Positions 25,328 to 37,705 are shown, counted from the first letter of the stretch. The stretch: DNA of 64,000 bases from Rotaria sp. Silwood1 (GCA_905250075.1 CAJNOP010000119.1:398771-462770), one strand, 5' to 3'. The notes: a model not told the origin generated them from the sequence alone. Translations and numbers: made by a program.

Positions 25328-28300
25328 ATGCCTCCTAAACAACAACAACCAAGTAAAAAAACCGTTGATAAAGCAAAAGCAAAAATAATTGAAGTAAAAA
25401 TGAATAGAAAATCTTTATTAGAAATAAATATAAAAAAATTTCCTTGGAAAATTTTAGGATAAAACATTTGGTTTAAAAAATAAAAAAGGTTCAAAAAATC
25501 AAAAATTTATTGCTCAAGTACAAAATCAAGTACAAAATGCAGGAAAATCAGCTCGAGAAGTTTGTTATTTTAATTTATAAATAATATTTTCATTTTAATA
25601 ATTATTTTTCTTTTGTTTTAGATTGCTAAAATGCAAGAAGAAAAAGAAAAACGAAAAGAAGAAAAAAAGAGAGCCGAAGTAGAGTTACAAACTCTTTTTA
25701 AACCTGTTATTACTCAACAAGTATTATCTGCTGGTAAAAGATAATTGAAGTTTTCTAAAAACTTATTGATATTTATTTTCTTTTAGGAACTGATCCAAAA
25801 TCGGTTTTATGTATGTATTTTAAGCAAGGTTCATGTGCAAAAGGTGCAAAATGTAAATTTTCACATGATCTTGCTATTGAACGTAAAGCTGAAAAACGAA
25901 GTTTATATGATGATACACGTGATAATGGAAATAAAGAAAATGGTTTGTTACAATGAGAAAAAAAAACACACACAAACAAAACATTTCTTTTTATTTCGAT
26001 TTATTTATATATAGAAACAATGGCTAATTGGGATGAAGCACAATTAGCAGAAGTTGTTGAACGAAGACATGGTGAAGATAATAGAAAGAAAAATGCTACA
26101 CAAATTGTAAGTTATGAATAAATAAATTCTTTGTTTTTTTTTCGACATTAGAAAAAAAAAACTTCATTTACTGTGTAAGAATATTTTTTTTTGAACTTTA
26201 ATAGATGAAGAGAATTATATTGTTTTCATTAGTGATTCTTAGATAATTAATGATTGCTACAAAATCAATTGAGTAACTTCAATTTTATTAGTGTTTGAAA
26301 GTATGATATCATTAAAGATTTTAGGTTTGTTAATTATGAAAAAAGAGATAATACATTGTTTATTATTGGTTCTGAGAAAGAATTAATTCGTTAATTTGCA
26401 ACCTTAAGTGTTTTCACTCAACAGTAAATCGATAATTGTAAATGTAAATAAAAAATAAATGAATGTTTTGAAATTAATACTTATTTGATAAGCATGCACA
26501 TATGACTATGATCATATAGTAAAAGAATGTATTCAGTTGTTAGTAGATAGGTTTACGAGGGAAATTTTCCAATTCATTTATCGTTTTCGAGTCGAAACTA
26601 TATGATTCATATAGACCGTCAGGAGTTATGAATATCCTAAAAACAATTCGATCCCTTAGTTTATTGCTGTTGGGATATTGCTTTGTTACGGTATTGTTAA
26701 ACTAATGCCGTGGTCCACATTCGAAACATTAGAAAACCTCATTCTTGAATGTCAATTTAGAAGCATCCATAGAAATAGAACTTAATGGGAATGGTTTATT
26801 GTAAAAGTTTCAGACGTGTTCGTTGTTTCTTTGGGTATTAGAAGTTTTGCCAATCGGTGGAAGATCGCTGTATTCGCGCCAAGGTATCCCGTGACATTTG
26901 GCCAACATGAGAGCATATTAAACGTGGATGAAAGAGTTCCTATTGTCTATATTAGTAAGTGTAAACTATAATATATACATATGTATTCTAGCAACATTTG
27001 ATCCATCCTTCATATGTATCCTATATTAGTATTATGTCGTAACTAGAAATGTGCGAGACCAAAACCCAAAAGAAAACTTAACTAAAACTGAAACTAAAAT
27101 CCAACACTATATTATGTCTATAATGCTGTCAGTTTTCAAGTGAAGTTTTTCGTACATTATATATGTAAATCAATTTCTTATTGTCATACTAATACCCTGC
27201 AAAACAAACAGAAAAATACATCACGATTAGAGATATACGTAACCAGTTAGTTCCATTCTTCGTTCCGTTCCCGGTTACAGTCTCGAGAAAGCTGTCGCAG
27301 GCGGCATTCAAGTTTATAGTACAATATTTTGTGGTTTTAATCAAACTATCTTGTAGATCATATGAATCAGAACATAATTCAAGAAACATGACTTGAAAAA
27401 TGCTAGTCGTTGACTAAATAAACCAAAAAAAAGCAATAATAATGAATTTAGATGTAATACGAATAAATTCTGAAATAGTTTTCTCTTGAACAAGACCGAG
27501 ACTCGAAAAATTAAAACCAGAGAGATTAGGGCGAACATAAGACTTTGCCTGAATCATGACCGGGACCAAAAAAAATGGTTCCACACGTCCCTAGTCATGA
27601 CGATTAGCACGAGTTCACTGTACTTTCGCCATTAGCAAAATTTCGAAACTCAGTTCCTCTCCTAACTTACAACTATGGTAAAAACTTGTTTTTCACATGA
27701 TGCTCTGATTTTAGAAAAAAAGCAAATCAAAAGATTACACACTTTCACAATAAACTATTCTCATTAAGATCTATCTCTATACAAAATTTCAAGTAGAAAT
27801 TCGAAAACAAATTTTCCTAGTGTTTTGAAGGTGACCATAATATTGACGTTAAGAAAAGCCATAAAAACACAATATTTCAGGAATGATAGCGTAAGGGCTC
27901 GAACTCTTTCCAGAGTATTTATAGCTTATTAAAGTTTACATGACGCACATAGTTTAGACTTGAAAGCAATTAATCAATTAGAGTATTACTTCGTTAATAT
28001 CAAACGAGGAACTATTATCGGCGCCAGAAGTCAATGCACTCGCATGTTTCTTGAATAACTTTTGATAGGAACAAGGTAGAGACCTGCGGTTTTCATCTTT
28101 CGATAGCCAACACCCATTGGCATCTTTTCTTAAGCAATGTCTTTTCTGAATCGATCTCTCAAAACCTGGTTTTCCGAGGATCTCTGAAAAACTACGCTAG
28201 AACTCTAAAAATCGCAATGTAAACCTATTGATTTTTATACATATTCGTAATCAGCATGAAAAACTGAGTAGATCTATATAAAATTCGAACGTTTTCGAGA

Positions 28301-30011
28301 ACTTTTTTTCATCGAAAAACCGAGTCGTAGAGACCCTCCAGAACTAAAATCGGTCAAAGAGCCACTTGGACAGTTCAGAAAAACTTCGAACTTGGTAAAA
28401 TGATGTTAAAATGCAAAATGGTGAATGAGTAAACAATAAAAACGATATTTTCACCGACGTGTTTTTTTGAGGCACCCCTTGCGTACCTATTTTTCGATAA
28501 AAAGAAAGTTCTCAGAACCGTTCAAATTTGATGTAGATCTACTCAGTTTTTCATGCTGATGACGAATATGTAAAAAAATCAATAGGTTTACATTGCAATT
28601 TTTAGGGTTCTAGCGTGATTTTTCAGAGATCTTCGGAAAACCCGGTTTTGAAAGATCAATTCAGAAAAGACATTGCTTAAGAAAAGATGCAAATGGGTGT
28701 TGGCTATCGAAAGGTGAAACCCACAGTTCTCTATCTTGTTCCTATCAAAAGTTATTCAAGAAACATGCGAGTGCCTTGACTTCTGGCGCCGATAATAGTA
28801 ATAGATACTTCATTACAGCTCATTAATACATGTTTCAACAAGCCGTCTCAGGCCTGTTTACATACAGAGGAAACTTTCTTTTCAATAATATTTCAAAATT
28901 TTCTAACTTATTATTTGTGAACTAAAAATGTATTTAGAAAATTTAATCAAATCAATTAAAACTATATTGTAGGTATGCAAATATTTCCTTGAAGCTGTCG
29001 AAAATAATACATATGGATGGTTTTGGACTTGTCGTAAGTTATTTTTATCTATTTCATTGAATATTATTAGAAATATTTAATTTTTTTTTTTTTATCATTA
29101 GAAAACAGTCCTATTTGTCAATATAGACATGCTTTACCACCTGGTTAGAATTATATAATATGATTTATTGAATTCTAATCTGTTCTATATGTAGGTTTTA
29201 TGTTAAAACGTGATCGAAAATTACTAGAAGAACAAAAAGACACGATTTCACTTGAAGATTTAATTGAAAGTGAACGAGCTGCATTAGGTGCTTGTGTAAC
29301 AAAAGTTACTCTGGAATCATTTCTTGCATGGAAAAAACGTAAAATTGAAGAAAAAAAACAACAACTTGTTAAAGATGAAGAAAAAAAACGAAATGATTTT
29401 GTTAAACATGGTCGTTTAGTTGGTTTATCTGGTCGTGAAATGTTTACATTCAATCCAGATTTAATTGCTAATGATGATGAAGATGCTGATAATGATATTG
29501 ATTATCGACATCGATCTGATGATGAAGAAGAAGAAGAAGAAGAAGAACAAGACAATAATAATGATGAAGCCAATGAACAAGCCACTGTATGAATATTTAA
29601 TTTATTTTAATGAAAACGAAAAAAAAATTCTTATTTTTTTTTCGTTAGGCATCTGCTATTCGAAAACGAGCTATTCGTGATTTAGATGACATGGACTTAT
29701 TGGCAAAAGAAGCTCGTGAAGTTGACAATACGGGTACAATTGCAACGGAAGATCGATTTGAAAATTATCGTAAACTAGAACGAGAAAAACAACAAAGACG
29801 AGAAGTAGCTGCTGCTCAAGGTTTGAAACAAAAAAAAGAACGACTTTTTTTTTGCTCGAAAATATATAAATACCTATTTATTTATTCTTTTGTTTAATTT
29901 AAGCTGCTCTTGCGGCAGAAGCAAATATGCTTGATCAAGCTAGTGGTAATGTTGCTAGTGCATGTGCATCAGCTACAACTTATAATGATACAACATCAAC
30001 AGCCAATAATG

Positions 30012-30042
<31 letters not shown>

Positions 30043-30145
30043 AGATGATGGCGAAGAAGAAGCAGTACAAATTGATGAAGACTTATTTGCAGATGATCTT
30101 GATGATGTTGAAGAGCAATTACGTGAAACAAATTTGACATCTTAA
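25328..30145 (+). CDS. ZC3H15: ZC3H15 / DFRP1, CCCH zinc-finger partner of DRG1 GTPase
   Basis: Ten exons (25328-25393, 25458-25559, 25622-25733, 25787-25942, 26015-26106, 28973-29033, 29102-29143, 29195-29586, 29649-29820, 29904-30145) join in frame to 478 aa. The N-terminus [19 protein letters not shown] leads to [18 protein letters not shown], the family signature. Two CCCH fingers follow: [19 protein letters not shown], and one split over three exons starting [16 protein letters not shown]. The DFRP region ([13 protein letters not shown] and the following [11 protein letters not shown]) binds and stabilises the GTPase DRG1 on polysomes in yeast and mammals. The C-terminal half is acidic, with Glu and Asp runs coded by GAA and GAT repeats. 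Intron 5 (26107-28972) is 2.9 kb, far longer than the others, and is filled with mobile-element remnants. ZDHHC16 follows on the same strand after 276 bp. Confidence 0.95.
27045..27593. mobile_element. hAT-like non-autonomous element in ZC3H15 intron 5
   Basis: A 549-bp segment with imperfect inverted ends: tagaaatgtgcgagacc on the left, and tagggacgtgtggaacc as the reverse complement of the right end. The differences are nearly all transitions. It is flanked by an 8-bp near-duplication, gtcgtaac (27037-27044) and gtcatgac (27594-27601), six of eight identical. The length of the flanking repeat and the TAGRG-like start point to hAT. The interior has no transposase frame. Decay at the ends suggests an old insertion. 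Boundaries are less certain than for the element at 10213. Confidence 0.6.
28011..28799. mobile_element. Long foldback (inverted-repeat) element in ZC3H15 intron 5
   Basis: Two arms of about 310 bp (28011-28319 and 28490-28799) are reverse complements of each other, with roughly 90% identity by eye. They surround a 170-bp spacer. The outer ends read actattatcggcgccagaag. Both arms have matching blocks all along, for example gcactcgcatgtttcttgaa and gatagccaacaccca. A 10-bp near-duplication, tacttcgtta (27987-27996) and tacttcatta (28806-28815), lies just outside and may be the target-site duplication. It has no coding frame. It looks like a foldback DNA transposon remnant. Because it lies in an intron, the pre-mRNA would contain a long, nearly perfect hairpin. 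Confidence 0.85.
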
Positions 30146-30298
30146 AAATTTGTATAAATGTTTTTGCTCATGTTATATTTGCCATCAGTCTTTTATACAT
30201 TGGATACATGACTTATTTAATTTATATTTTTTGTCATTGGTCCATTATGTTTTTTTCTTGTTAAGACTGATGTGTTTAGCAATTTTTTTTTGGATTCG

Positions 30299-30304
30299 AA
30301 TAAA
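30299..30304 (+). terminator. Poly(A) signal of ZC3H15 (AATAAA)
   Basis: Canonical aataaa about 155 bases after the ZC3H15 stop codon, within the 276-bp gap before the ZDHHC16 start and followed by A-rich sequence. Confidence 0.6.
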
Positions 30305-30421
30305 CCAAAACAACCAAAAACAAATAAAATAAAAAAAAAAAAATAACGAACAGAAAAAAAAAACTCATATGCAATTGATATGGTTTCTTTTTCTTTTATT
30401 ATTCTAGGTTAAATTTATCAA

Positions 30422-33177
30422 ATGCGTGTATGTCGTTGTGCTTGGCGAAATTTTTTTCCATGTTTAAAATTATGTGAAATATATTTTTGTCATCGATTAT
30501 ATTTAATTTATCAAATATTTTATTTTAATGATGATGAATCAATTGATCTTCGTATTGATACAATATTACAACCATTCTTTTTCATAACTGATCGTTTGAC
30601 AAAATATATTGGAAGATTATTTATATGTTTTTTTTTTATTATTATTTCAGTTGTTGTGTATATATTTTATACATCAATATTTCTTCATTTATTTAATGAA
30701 ATTCAAGCACAACATAATTATTTAACTTTTATTTGTCATATTATTGTTGCACATTGGCTTTTAATTAATATTATGTTTAATTATATACAATGTGTAAGAG
30801 TTGATCCAGGTTCATCACCAAATTTTGGTTATTTACAACCATATGATTTTGATAAAGAAAATAGAGATGTAATGAAAATACATCAAGCTAATATTGATAA
30901 GAACAATAATAATAAATCTAATGAAGTAACAATATTAGATTTGACAAATGAAGGTAAGAAGTTTGAAATAAAAATTATTTTAATTTTAATACTAAAGTTT
31001 GTCAAAACTCTGTACAAATGAATGAGAGAAGTTTTTTTCTTTTTTAGAAAGTAGATTCTAAGAGAAAATAAGATTTTTTGTGTTAAGAATTTATCTAAAG
31101 ATCATTACAGACCGACGATATATTCATATACATAGTAGATTACAGAAAATTCAAATGAATTATTTACATACAATAAAACTGACAGAAAGTAATAAAAAAA
31201 GAAAACGACGAGAGCTATAAAAGTGATGAGATTATCAACATCATATATCTCAATCAATTTCTTGTAAAAAAAAATTATAAGACAAATAGTTCGACGGCCA
31301 ATTGCAAAAGTACAATTTTTTTCAAAATCTATAAAATTTTCTATTTTTGAGTCTAACCTGAAAAGCTTTTCGATGAATAATGCTTGGTGTGCACATATCA
31401 CAATTCATATAAATCGTTGTTATAAACCTCTATAATTGTTCTAGTTAATCATGACAGTCAAATATTTTATTCTGTTCAATTCATTATATCAGTAAACATA
31501 AAAGAACGCATCATTTCTTTTATCTGTAATGTTTTGTTTCTGGATAAACTTATTTTTTTATAGACTTGAAATACATAGGCGAAATTCTCATTTTTTCTTT
31601 ATACAAAATTAAACTTCTATACAAGAGTAGTATCATATTCGGAATTAACATAAAAATTGGAGTTTATTGGTGCACGATTTAATAATTTCTAATGACATTA
31701 ATTTTTTGAGTGTCTTTTCTGAAAAGCTGCTAGAAATTTTTGTGGAAACAATACTAAGTTTCAAAACATATATCAATCGATTCAAACTTTTTCACTTGGG
31801 TTCCGAATAGAATACTTTTTTTTTCTATACATATTCAGTTTTCTGAGGAGAAAAATTAAATATGGTTACAAAAACGATTTTTTATAGATTGCAATATGTA
31901 CTAGTCAAGGTACCATCATTGAAAAGCTGTTCAAGTTAAACTCGATTTAACATCTTACCTATATTCAGTTTTCAATGTTGAATCCAAAAAAAATATTTGT
32001 AAAAACTGACAGAAAGAGTGAAATAGAAACTTTTTCAGATTTAAAAAAAAATATGCTTTTGAAGATCAATCAATGAAAGTTAAAAAAATAGTTTTTCATG
32101 ATCGACATCTCACGTTCTATCAATCATCTATGAAAAAAAAAAACTTTACTTGAAGTTTGATCTTACTGACAATTTACAATTAGATGAATTTCAACGAGAT
32201 ATAATCTTTCGCTTAATTTCAGATGAAAATTCGAATGAAGTTTCTTACTAAATTAAAATTTTGATTTCACAAAAAATGAGAAAAGAAACAAACTTTTTTT
32301 TTTTTTTTTATTATAAAACTTTATATTGATTTCTTATCAAATATTGTTTTATACAAAAGGCTATAAGAAAATCATCTAGAAATCCTATCCGAAATTATTC
32401 ATTAGAGTATTAATAAAATTTTTCTTAGATTCCAATTATACGCAATTATCATTAAAAACTCCACTTGATTCTTCCAATGCAATAATTCATTCAAAAATTT
32501 ATACTCAAAATGTTTGTCGAAAATGTATCTTTCCAAAACCAACACGTGCTCATCATTGTTCCGTATGTGCCAGATGTATATTAAATCAAGATCATCATTG
32601 TCCATGGATAAATAATTGTGTTGGACATTTAAATCATCGTTATTTTTTTCAATTTTGTTTTTTTTTAACAATTGGCGCATTTTATGCATCAACATTAGGT
32701 TTTAGTGAATTTCAACATTATTTATTTGGTCGAAAAATATTTTCCTATTTGGATTTAATATTAGGTCAACATTTAAATGAAGCTGAAGTATTACCTAGTG
32801 TAGACAATCCATCATTATCTTATACATTTTTATTTTTATTTATTGTTACTATAACAGCATTTATAGTATTAGCTGGTTTTACATTATGGCATGGTTGGTT
32901 AGTATCACGTGCTGAAACAACAATTGAATTTCATACAAATTCAGTTGAAAGAAAACGTTTAAAAAAATTAAAAGAAAAATTTATTAATCGATATGATTTA
33001 GGTTTGATATTAAATTGGAAGATGTTTTTAGGTTTAAATAATTGGTATGAAATTTTTTATAAGAATTTTTTACCATCAACTCATAGACCATTTTGTGATG
33101 GAATTCATTGGCCAGTAAGAAATTTTACCAAATCATTATATGAAACAACAAAAAAATTAGAAATGATTAATGTTTAA
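30422..33177 (+). CDS. ZDHHC16: ZDHHC16-like DHHC palmitoyltransferase
   Basis: Two exons (30422-30953 and 32429-33177) join in frame to 426 aa. The enzyme attaches palmitate to cysteines of membrane proteins, via an acyl-enzyme on the DHHC cysteine, in the ER/Golgi. The cysteine-rich domain is complete: NVCRKCIFPKPTRAHHCSVC, then ARCILNQDHHCPW and INNCVGHLNHRYFF. Four membrane segments are visible, two on each side of the DHHC domain. Features of ZDHHC16 rather than other DHHC proteins are the long N-terminus with CAWRNFF, the VRVDPGSSP segment, and the C-terminal block LVSRAETTIEFHTN, NWKMFLGLNNWYE and LPSTHRPF. The single intron is 1.5 kb with no recognisable element. A strong polypyrimidine tract plus tctag ends at 30407, 14 bases before the ATG. 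Confidence 0.93.
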
Positions 33178-33959
33178 AAGAAAAAACTTTTGTTTCGTTG
33201 ATTTTTATTCACTACTATATATATATATACATATAACTATGATCAAATATGAAGAATCTGTACAGAAAAAGACACATTTTTTTTTCTGTATGTAAGAATA
33301 AAATAAAATAAATTATTTTATTTTATTATTTGACATAACTAGAAAGTTTTTGTTACATGAATATGTTTTGCTTTTTATTTGTATGTTTTGTTTTATTAAA
33401 GTTTTATGTAATAGAATGAGACAATCTACAAGATAAAAAATAAACAATGAAATATTAAATGAACCATAAAAAGATATAATAAAATTATGCTTTTTTAATT
33501 TCTCTTTCTGTTAAAGAAATTGTTTAACTAAATTTAAATTATCAATGGCATATTTGTATTGGAAAGAATATAGTCGAAGTTGTTGAATTTTATGAAGCTC
33601 AATCAATTAAACTATGAAAGTGTTTCAATAACTGTGATTTTTAAAAACTATAGAGAAAGAAATGTTACTTTTTTGAAATTCAACTCTAGATATCAATTGA
33701 TTTCGATGTATGTCGAACGGCTTTGTTTATCAAACAAATTCAACACTATAGAATTTAAAGTTATCATTAGAAGCATAAGCCACTGCCAACACTCAAGTGA
33801 TTTAGTAAAACCGCCACCGTAAGATCAAAGATAGATATCTAACTTTTCAAAATGTTCAACGTCCTAACTCAGTTTTTAGAGATATTACCGTCTAGTTTCT
33901 TGTCAATAAGTTCACTCTCATCTTTTGCTTCCTTTTTCATTTCAAAGTTTTTCGATCTT

Positions 33960-34400
33960 AAGAAAATTTTCACAAAACTCATCGAAAAACTTTGGTTGCC
34001 GTCGATCCATGCATTGACTTACACATGTAGTTATCATGTTTTTTCAGAGACCTAAAAAAGACTTGTATATGTTTGATTAAGTTCCTTGGTTTTTCAAATA
34101 ACTCGATGCCTCTCTTACATTGCTTTGTCAAATGACAGTAGCTGTAAGTTTTTGTCTCACCATTCTCAAAACATTCTTTTGAAATAAGAACTGTCAAAAC
34201 CATGCACTACGATGATTATGCTCTCAACAAAAGTGTGTGGTAGCTCCCAGTTCTATCGGTACACTTATGTGCAATTCAACAACGTGATCTAGCAGAGATA
34301 AAATGAGATTTTTAGAGACATCATTTCTTTTTGAAAAACAATTGATGATCGAAGCTAGTTCCGTCCATCGATTGGAAACTGTGACACATGCAGCACTCAC
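33960..34400 (-). pseudogene. Decayed fragment, possibly of a hAT transposase
   Basis: On the minus strand, 34400 down to about 34230 translates openly with VSNRWTELASIINCFSKRND and ILSLLDHVVELHISVPIELG. This resembles the central region of hAT transposases just after the RW motif. It then hits a stop, and similar composition continues in other frames down to about 33960 (for example MHGSTATKVF and DEFCENFLKIEKL). Several stops and frame changes show it is dead. No ends or start were identified. The family assignment rests on resemblance remembered from related transposases and is tentative. Confidence 0.35.
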
Positions 34401-35264
34401 TAATAAATATATATTAGTTCTTTTTTAAATTATTATTATTAAATGATTATTTTTCTCAATTCGATAAATGTTATTATGGAACAATAGACACAGAATACTT
34501 TATATATTTTGTCTATCACATTGGCTTTATACCATAAAATTTGAACATTTAAGCTGCTTATAAACTAGAATTAAAACAATATAAATTTTATTATGAAATG
34601 AAGTAAACATTTTCTCTACTGGATTTTATTTTTGAATACTTAAAAAAACTGTGTTTGTCTGTATCAAAGCGAGAAAATGAAAAAAGAACAAGAGGAGCAG
34701 ATTACATCTTCTAAGCTCACAATAATGACAACAAATAAACAAACAGACGAAATACAGTTACTACTATAAACTCTTTAAACACGACTGATGGATGGAATTC
34801 GTGCGCACGCAAAAAAAAAACTGATAGAAAAAAAAAACATCACTCTATATATTGGTCAGTCAAACTACTAAAACAAACGCTAAAGAAAAAAAAAAGAACT
34901 GAAAAAGATTCTCTGAAATATCTGAAGTTGGAAAAAAAAGACAATCACTATCACTTGTAATTTTTTGTTTGATCGCTAACAATACAAACAAACAAAAAAA
35001 AAAAGAAGAGAGAGAAGAAAAAAAAATGATTCATAATACTTATGATGCGATAACAACATCCGAAGAAAAAAAAAACATAAAGATAGATAAATCACAAAAA
35101 AATTCACTGGTATAAAGAGACAAAAAAAAACATACTTGTTTTCATCATTCGGAACTATTTGCTGCAAAGTATTATTAAAACAAAAAACATCTGCTTGCAA
35201 AGACATCCGAGATTATCTGACAACTACAAATATAAAAAAAAAAATAAGAATAAGAAAATTTCAT

Positions 35265-35270
35265 TTTATT
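35265..35270 (-). terminator. Likely poly(A) signal of nanos (AATAAA)
   Basis: On the minus strand the sequence reads aataaa immediately beyond the MITE, about 236 bases after the nanos stop codon. It is the first canonical signal found downstream of the gene. Confidence 0.5.
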
Positions 35271-35280
35271 GTCAAATAAA

Positions 35281-35484
35281 CTATGGCGTAGCCAGGAATT
35301 TTTGAACACTCGGTAATTTTCTACTCAAACTATTTTAATCAATGGGTAACTATAGGTAATCGTCCTTCAAAAATGATTCATAGGCAATAGTGAACAATTG
35401 ACGAACAGCCCATCACTAGAGTCCATAGATTGATCTCAGATTTTTGAACTCGACAAGTTCTATTTATGGGTAGCTACGCCACTG
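35281..35484. mobile_element. hAT-type MITE in the nanos 3'UTR
   Basis: A 204-bp element with imperfect inverted ends: ctatggcgtagccagg at the left, and cagtggcgtagctaccc as the reverse complement of the right end. The CAGTGGCGTAGC-type terminus is a familiar hAT MITE end. Flanking 8-mers caaataaa and cataaaaa agree at six of eight positions, consistent with a decayed target duplication. It lies between the nanos stop codon (35506-35508, 21 bp away) and the first aataaa on the minus strand, so it should be part of the nanos 3'UTR. It has no coding frame. Confidence 0.7.
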
Positions 35485-35505
35485 CATAAAAAAATATCTA
35501 CTTGT

Positions 35506-37705
35506 TTATAAATTACTACCAGCCCAACCACCAGTCAATGCAGGCCAAAGTGAAGCAGGACTATTAGCTGGTGAACTACTACCAATGGGTCCAAAAATTG
35601 CAGGCATTGATGCTGTCATATTATCATCAAGTCCAAATGTTTGCATACATTGTGTACGAATCATTTTTTCGTACGGAGTTGCTACATGTCTATTATCATC
35701 ACCAGCTGCTTGACAATATTTAATTGTATGAGCTATTTGAAATAGATTTAAGATTATAAATAAAAAAAAAAAAAAAAAGAATAAATAAAATTACCTTGTG
35801 CACCTGTTGCACCACAGATTGGACATTGATAAGCACGTAATATTGGACATGTGACATTACCAACTGAATCTTTTAATGAATGACTTGTATAAATAAGTTC
35901 ATTTTCACCATTATTACGACAAAAAACACAAACCTAAAAAGGGAAAGCACATAAAATAATTTTTTTTTCTATTTAGAAAAAAGCAACTTTGCTTTCTTTC
36001 GTTTACTTCTTTTTTCATGCCACATCTTCGTTTCCATCGTGCTTCTCGAATCAAATGTTTAATTATTTCAATATCAATTTTTTCTGAACGTAATGGTCGA
36101 TTATTATTATTATTTGTATTAGCTGCAAGAATTTGTTGTGCTGCTGTACTTAATGTTATATTTGCATTAAAAGCTGCCATTTGTTGTTGTTGATTTTGAC
36201 GTAACATTGCTGTCATTTCTGCTAAAAGCCAAGCATCATTTGATTGAAATTGATTCATTATTGGTGGATTTTGTTGTTGTGGTTGTTGCTGATGTTGTTG
36301 TAATGGTTGAGAATGAGAAAGTGGTGGCATACCAATTGGAAGTAAAGGACGATGTTGTTGTTGTGTTGATGATGGTGGTGGGTGTGGGGGTAGTGGTGGT
36401 GGTTGTTGCCATAATGGACGTTGTGTTTGTTGAGGTAATGGTAATAATTGTTGAGTTTGATGTGTAACAGGTGATTGTGGATGAAATGATGATGAATGAC
36501 TATATGGACTATTTGTTGGTGTTGGATTTGAATTTGGTAGAAAAAGTGAGTTTGTTGCATTCATACGTTGTGAAAATGGTGAACTTGTCAAATGAGGTGG
36601 TGGTGGAGGTGGTTGAAGTGGTGAAGGTTGTTGAAGAGGTTTAAAATTAAGTTGTGGTGTTGAAGGTGCATATGAATTACTATTAATACGTGGTCGAGAT
36701 AATGTTGAAAATGAAAGTGTATCATCATTAGTTGTACCATTTGAAGTAATTAATGTTGACCAAGATGTTGTTGATGATGCACAAGGTGTTCCAATGTTCG
36801 ATGATAAACCATCACCAACATGATCCATATATGGATATAAATGATTTGGTTCTTTAAAAAAAAAAAGAATGCTCTTTAAAACAAAATAATTTGTTTTTGT
36901 TTTCTATACGAACCATTGGTTATATCAGTATGTTGAGCTGATATTGATTGATGTCTATTTGTTGTAGCGCTAAGAGATGGAATAGTAAGTGGAAGATCAA
37001 GAGCTATGAAAATAAAAATAATAAAAATATTCTAATTATTAATATAACTAACTTGTTGATGATGGAAAAGTTGAATCGGATAAACGACGATGACTACTAA
37101 AATATCGATCAATACTTGTTGGTGTTAATAAATTAGTAGTAGTTGTTGTTGTTGTTTTTGATGTAGTATCATTAATACGTGGAAATAATAAATTAGTGTT
37201 TCGAATTTCATTCGTTGAACATCCTAATGGCCAATTTGTATTAGTAACATCAGCACTTCTTGGTGGTGTTATTGGTAAATTAGAATTAATTGTCATTGTT
37301 TGAAAAGCATTCGTTGCACTATTTATTGAATCAAGTAGTCGACGTGGAATTAATGGTGTTGGTGGTGGTGTTGCTTCCAAAGGCATCATTTTAAATGGTG
37401 GTGGTTTGAAGACACCTTTTATATTTTTTTAAATAAAAAAAAAAACTTCATAAATGAAATTTTCTTGTTAACTTACCTAAACCCATACCACTAATTTCAT
37501 CGATTGATGACGAAGATAGAGTTCCATTACTAGTTGGAACAATAGATGAATTGTCTTCATCTTCTTCTACATTATCTTCTTCTGTATAGAACAAATCATC
37601 ATCTTGTTCTATATCTTCATCAATAGTACTTGATAATGGTGAATATTGATCAACTAAATCAGATTCTTCATTTATTGAATAACCACGACCGAGAATTGAT
37701 TCCAT
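35506..37705 (-). CDS. nanos: Nanos, germline translational repressor
   Basis: Six exons (37477-37705, 37053-37415, 36914-37003, 36007-36851, 35795-35933, 35506-35732) join in frame to 630 aa, long for the family. The paired CCHC zinc fingers are complete: [20 protein letters not shown], then [18 protein letters not shown] and AHTIKYC, split by an intron between the second Cys pair and the final His. Nanos binds Pumilio and RNA through these fingers and recruits deadenylase to silence mRNAs in germ cells. The N-terminus is acidic (EDNVEEDED). A ~300-residue Pro/Gln/Ser/Asn-rich region follows, and the C-terminus (AGSNL) is 75 residues past the fingers. The CCR4-NOT-binding motif of vertebrate Nanos is not obvious. 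A hAT MITE occupies most of the apparent 3'UTR. Confidence 0.95.

Larger units (their letters stand above)
33178..35505. other. ZDHHC16-nanos spacer with repeat remnants
   Basis: About 2.3 kb between convergent genes. aataaa repeats near 33297-33312 may serve as the ZDHHC16 poly(A) signal. A decayed coding fragment lies at about 33960-34400 (-), and a hAT-type MITE lies at 35281-35484; both are listed separately. The region 34620-35220 is A-rich with no feature seen. Confidence 0.5.

Noticed and set aside
29465-30137. Met/Ile/Lys-rich frames over the ZC3H15 acidic exons
   Set aside because: They are shifted readings of GAT/GAA repeats that encode the Asp/Glu tail in the correct frame.
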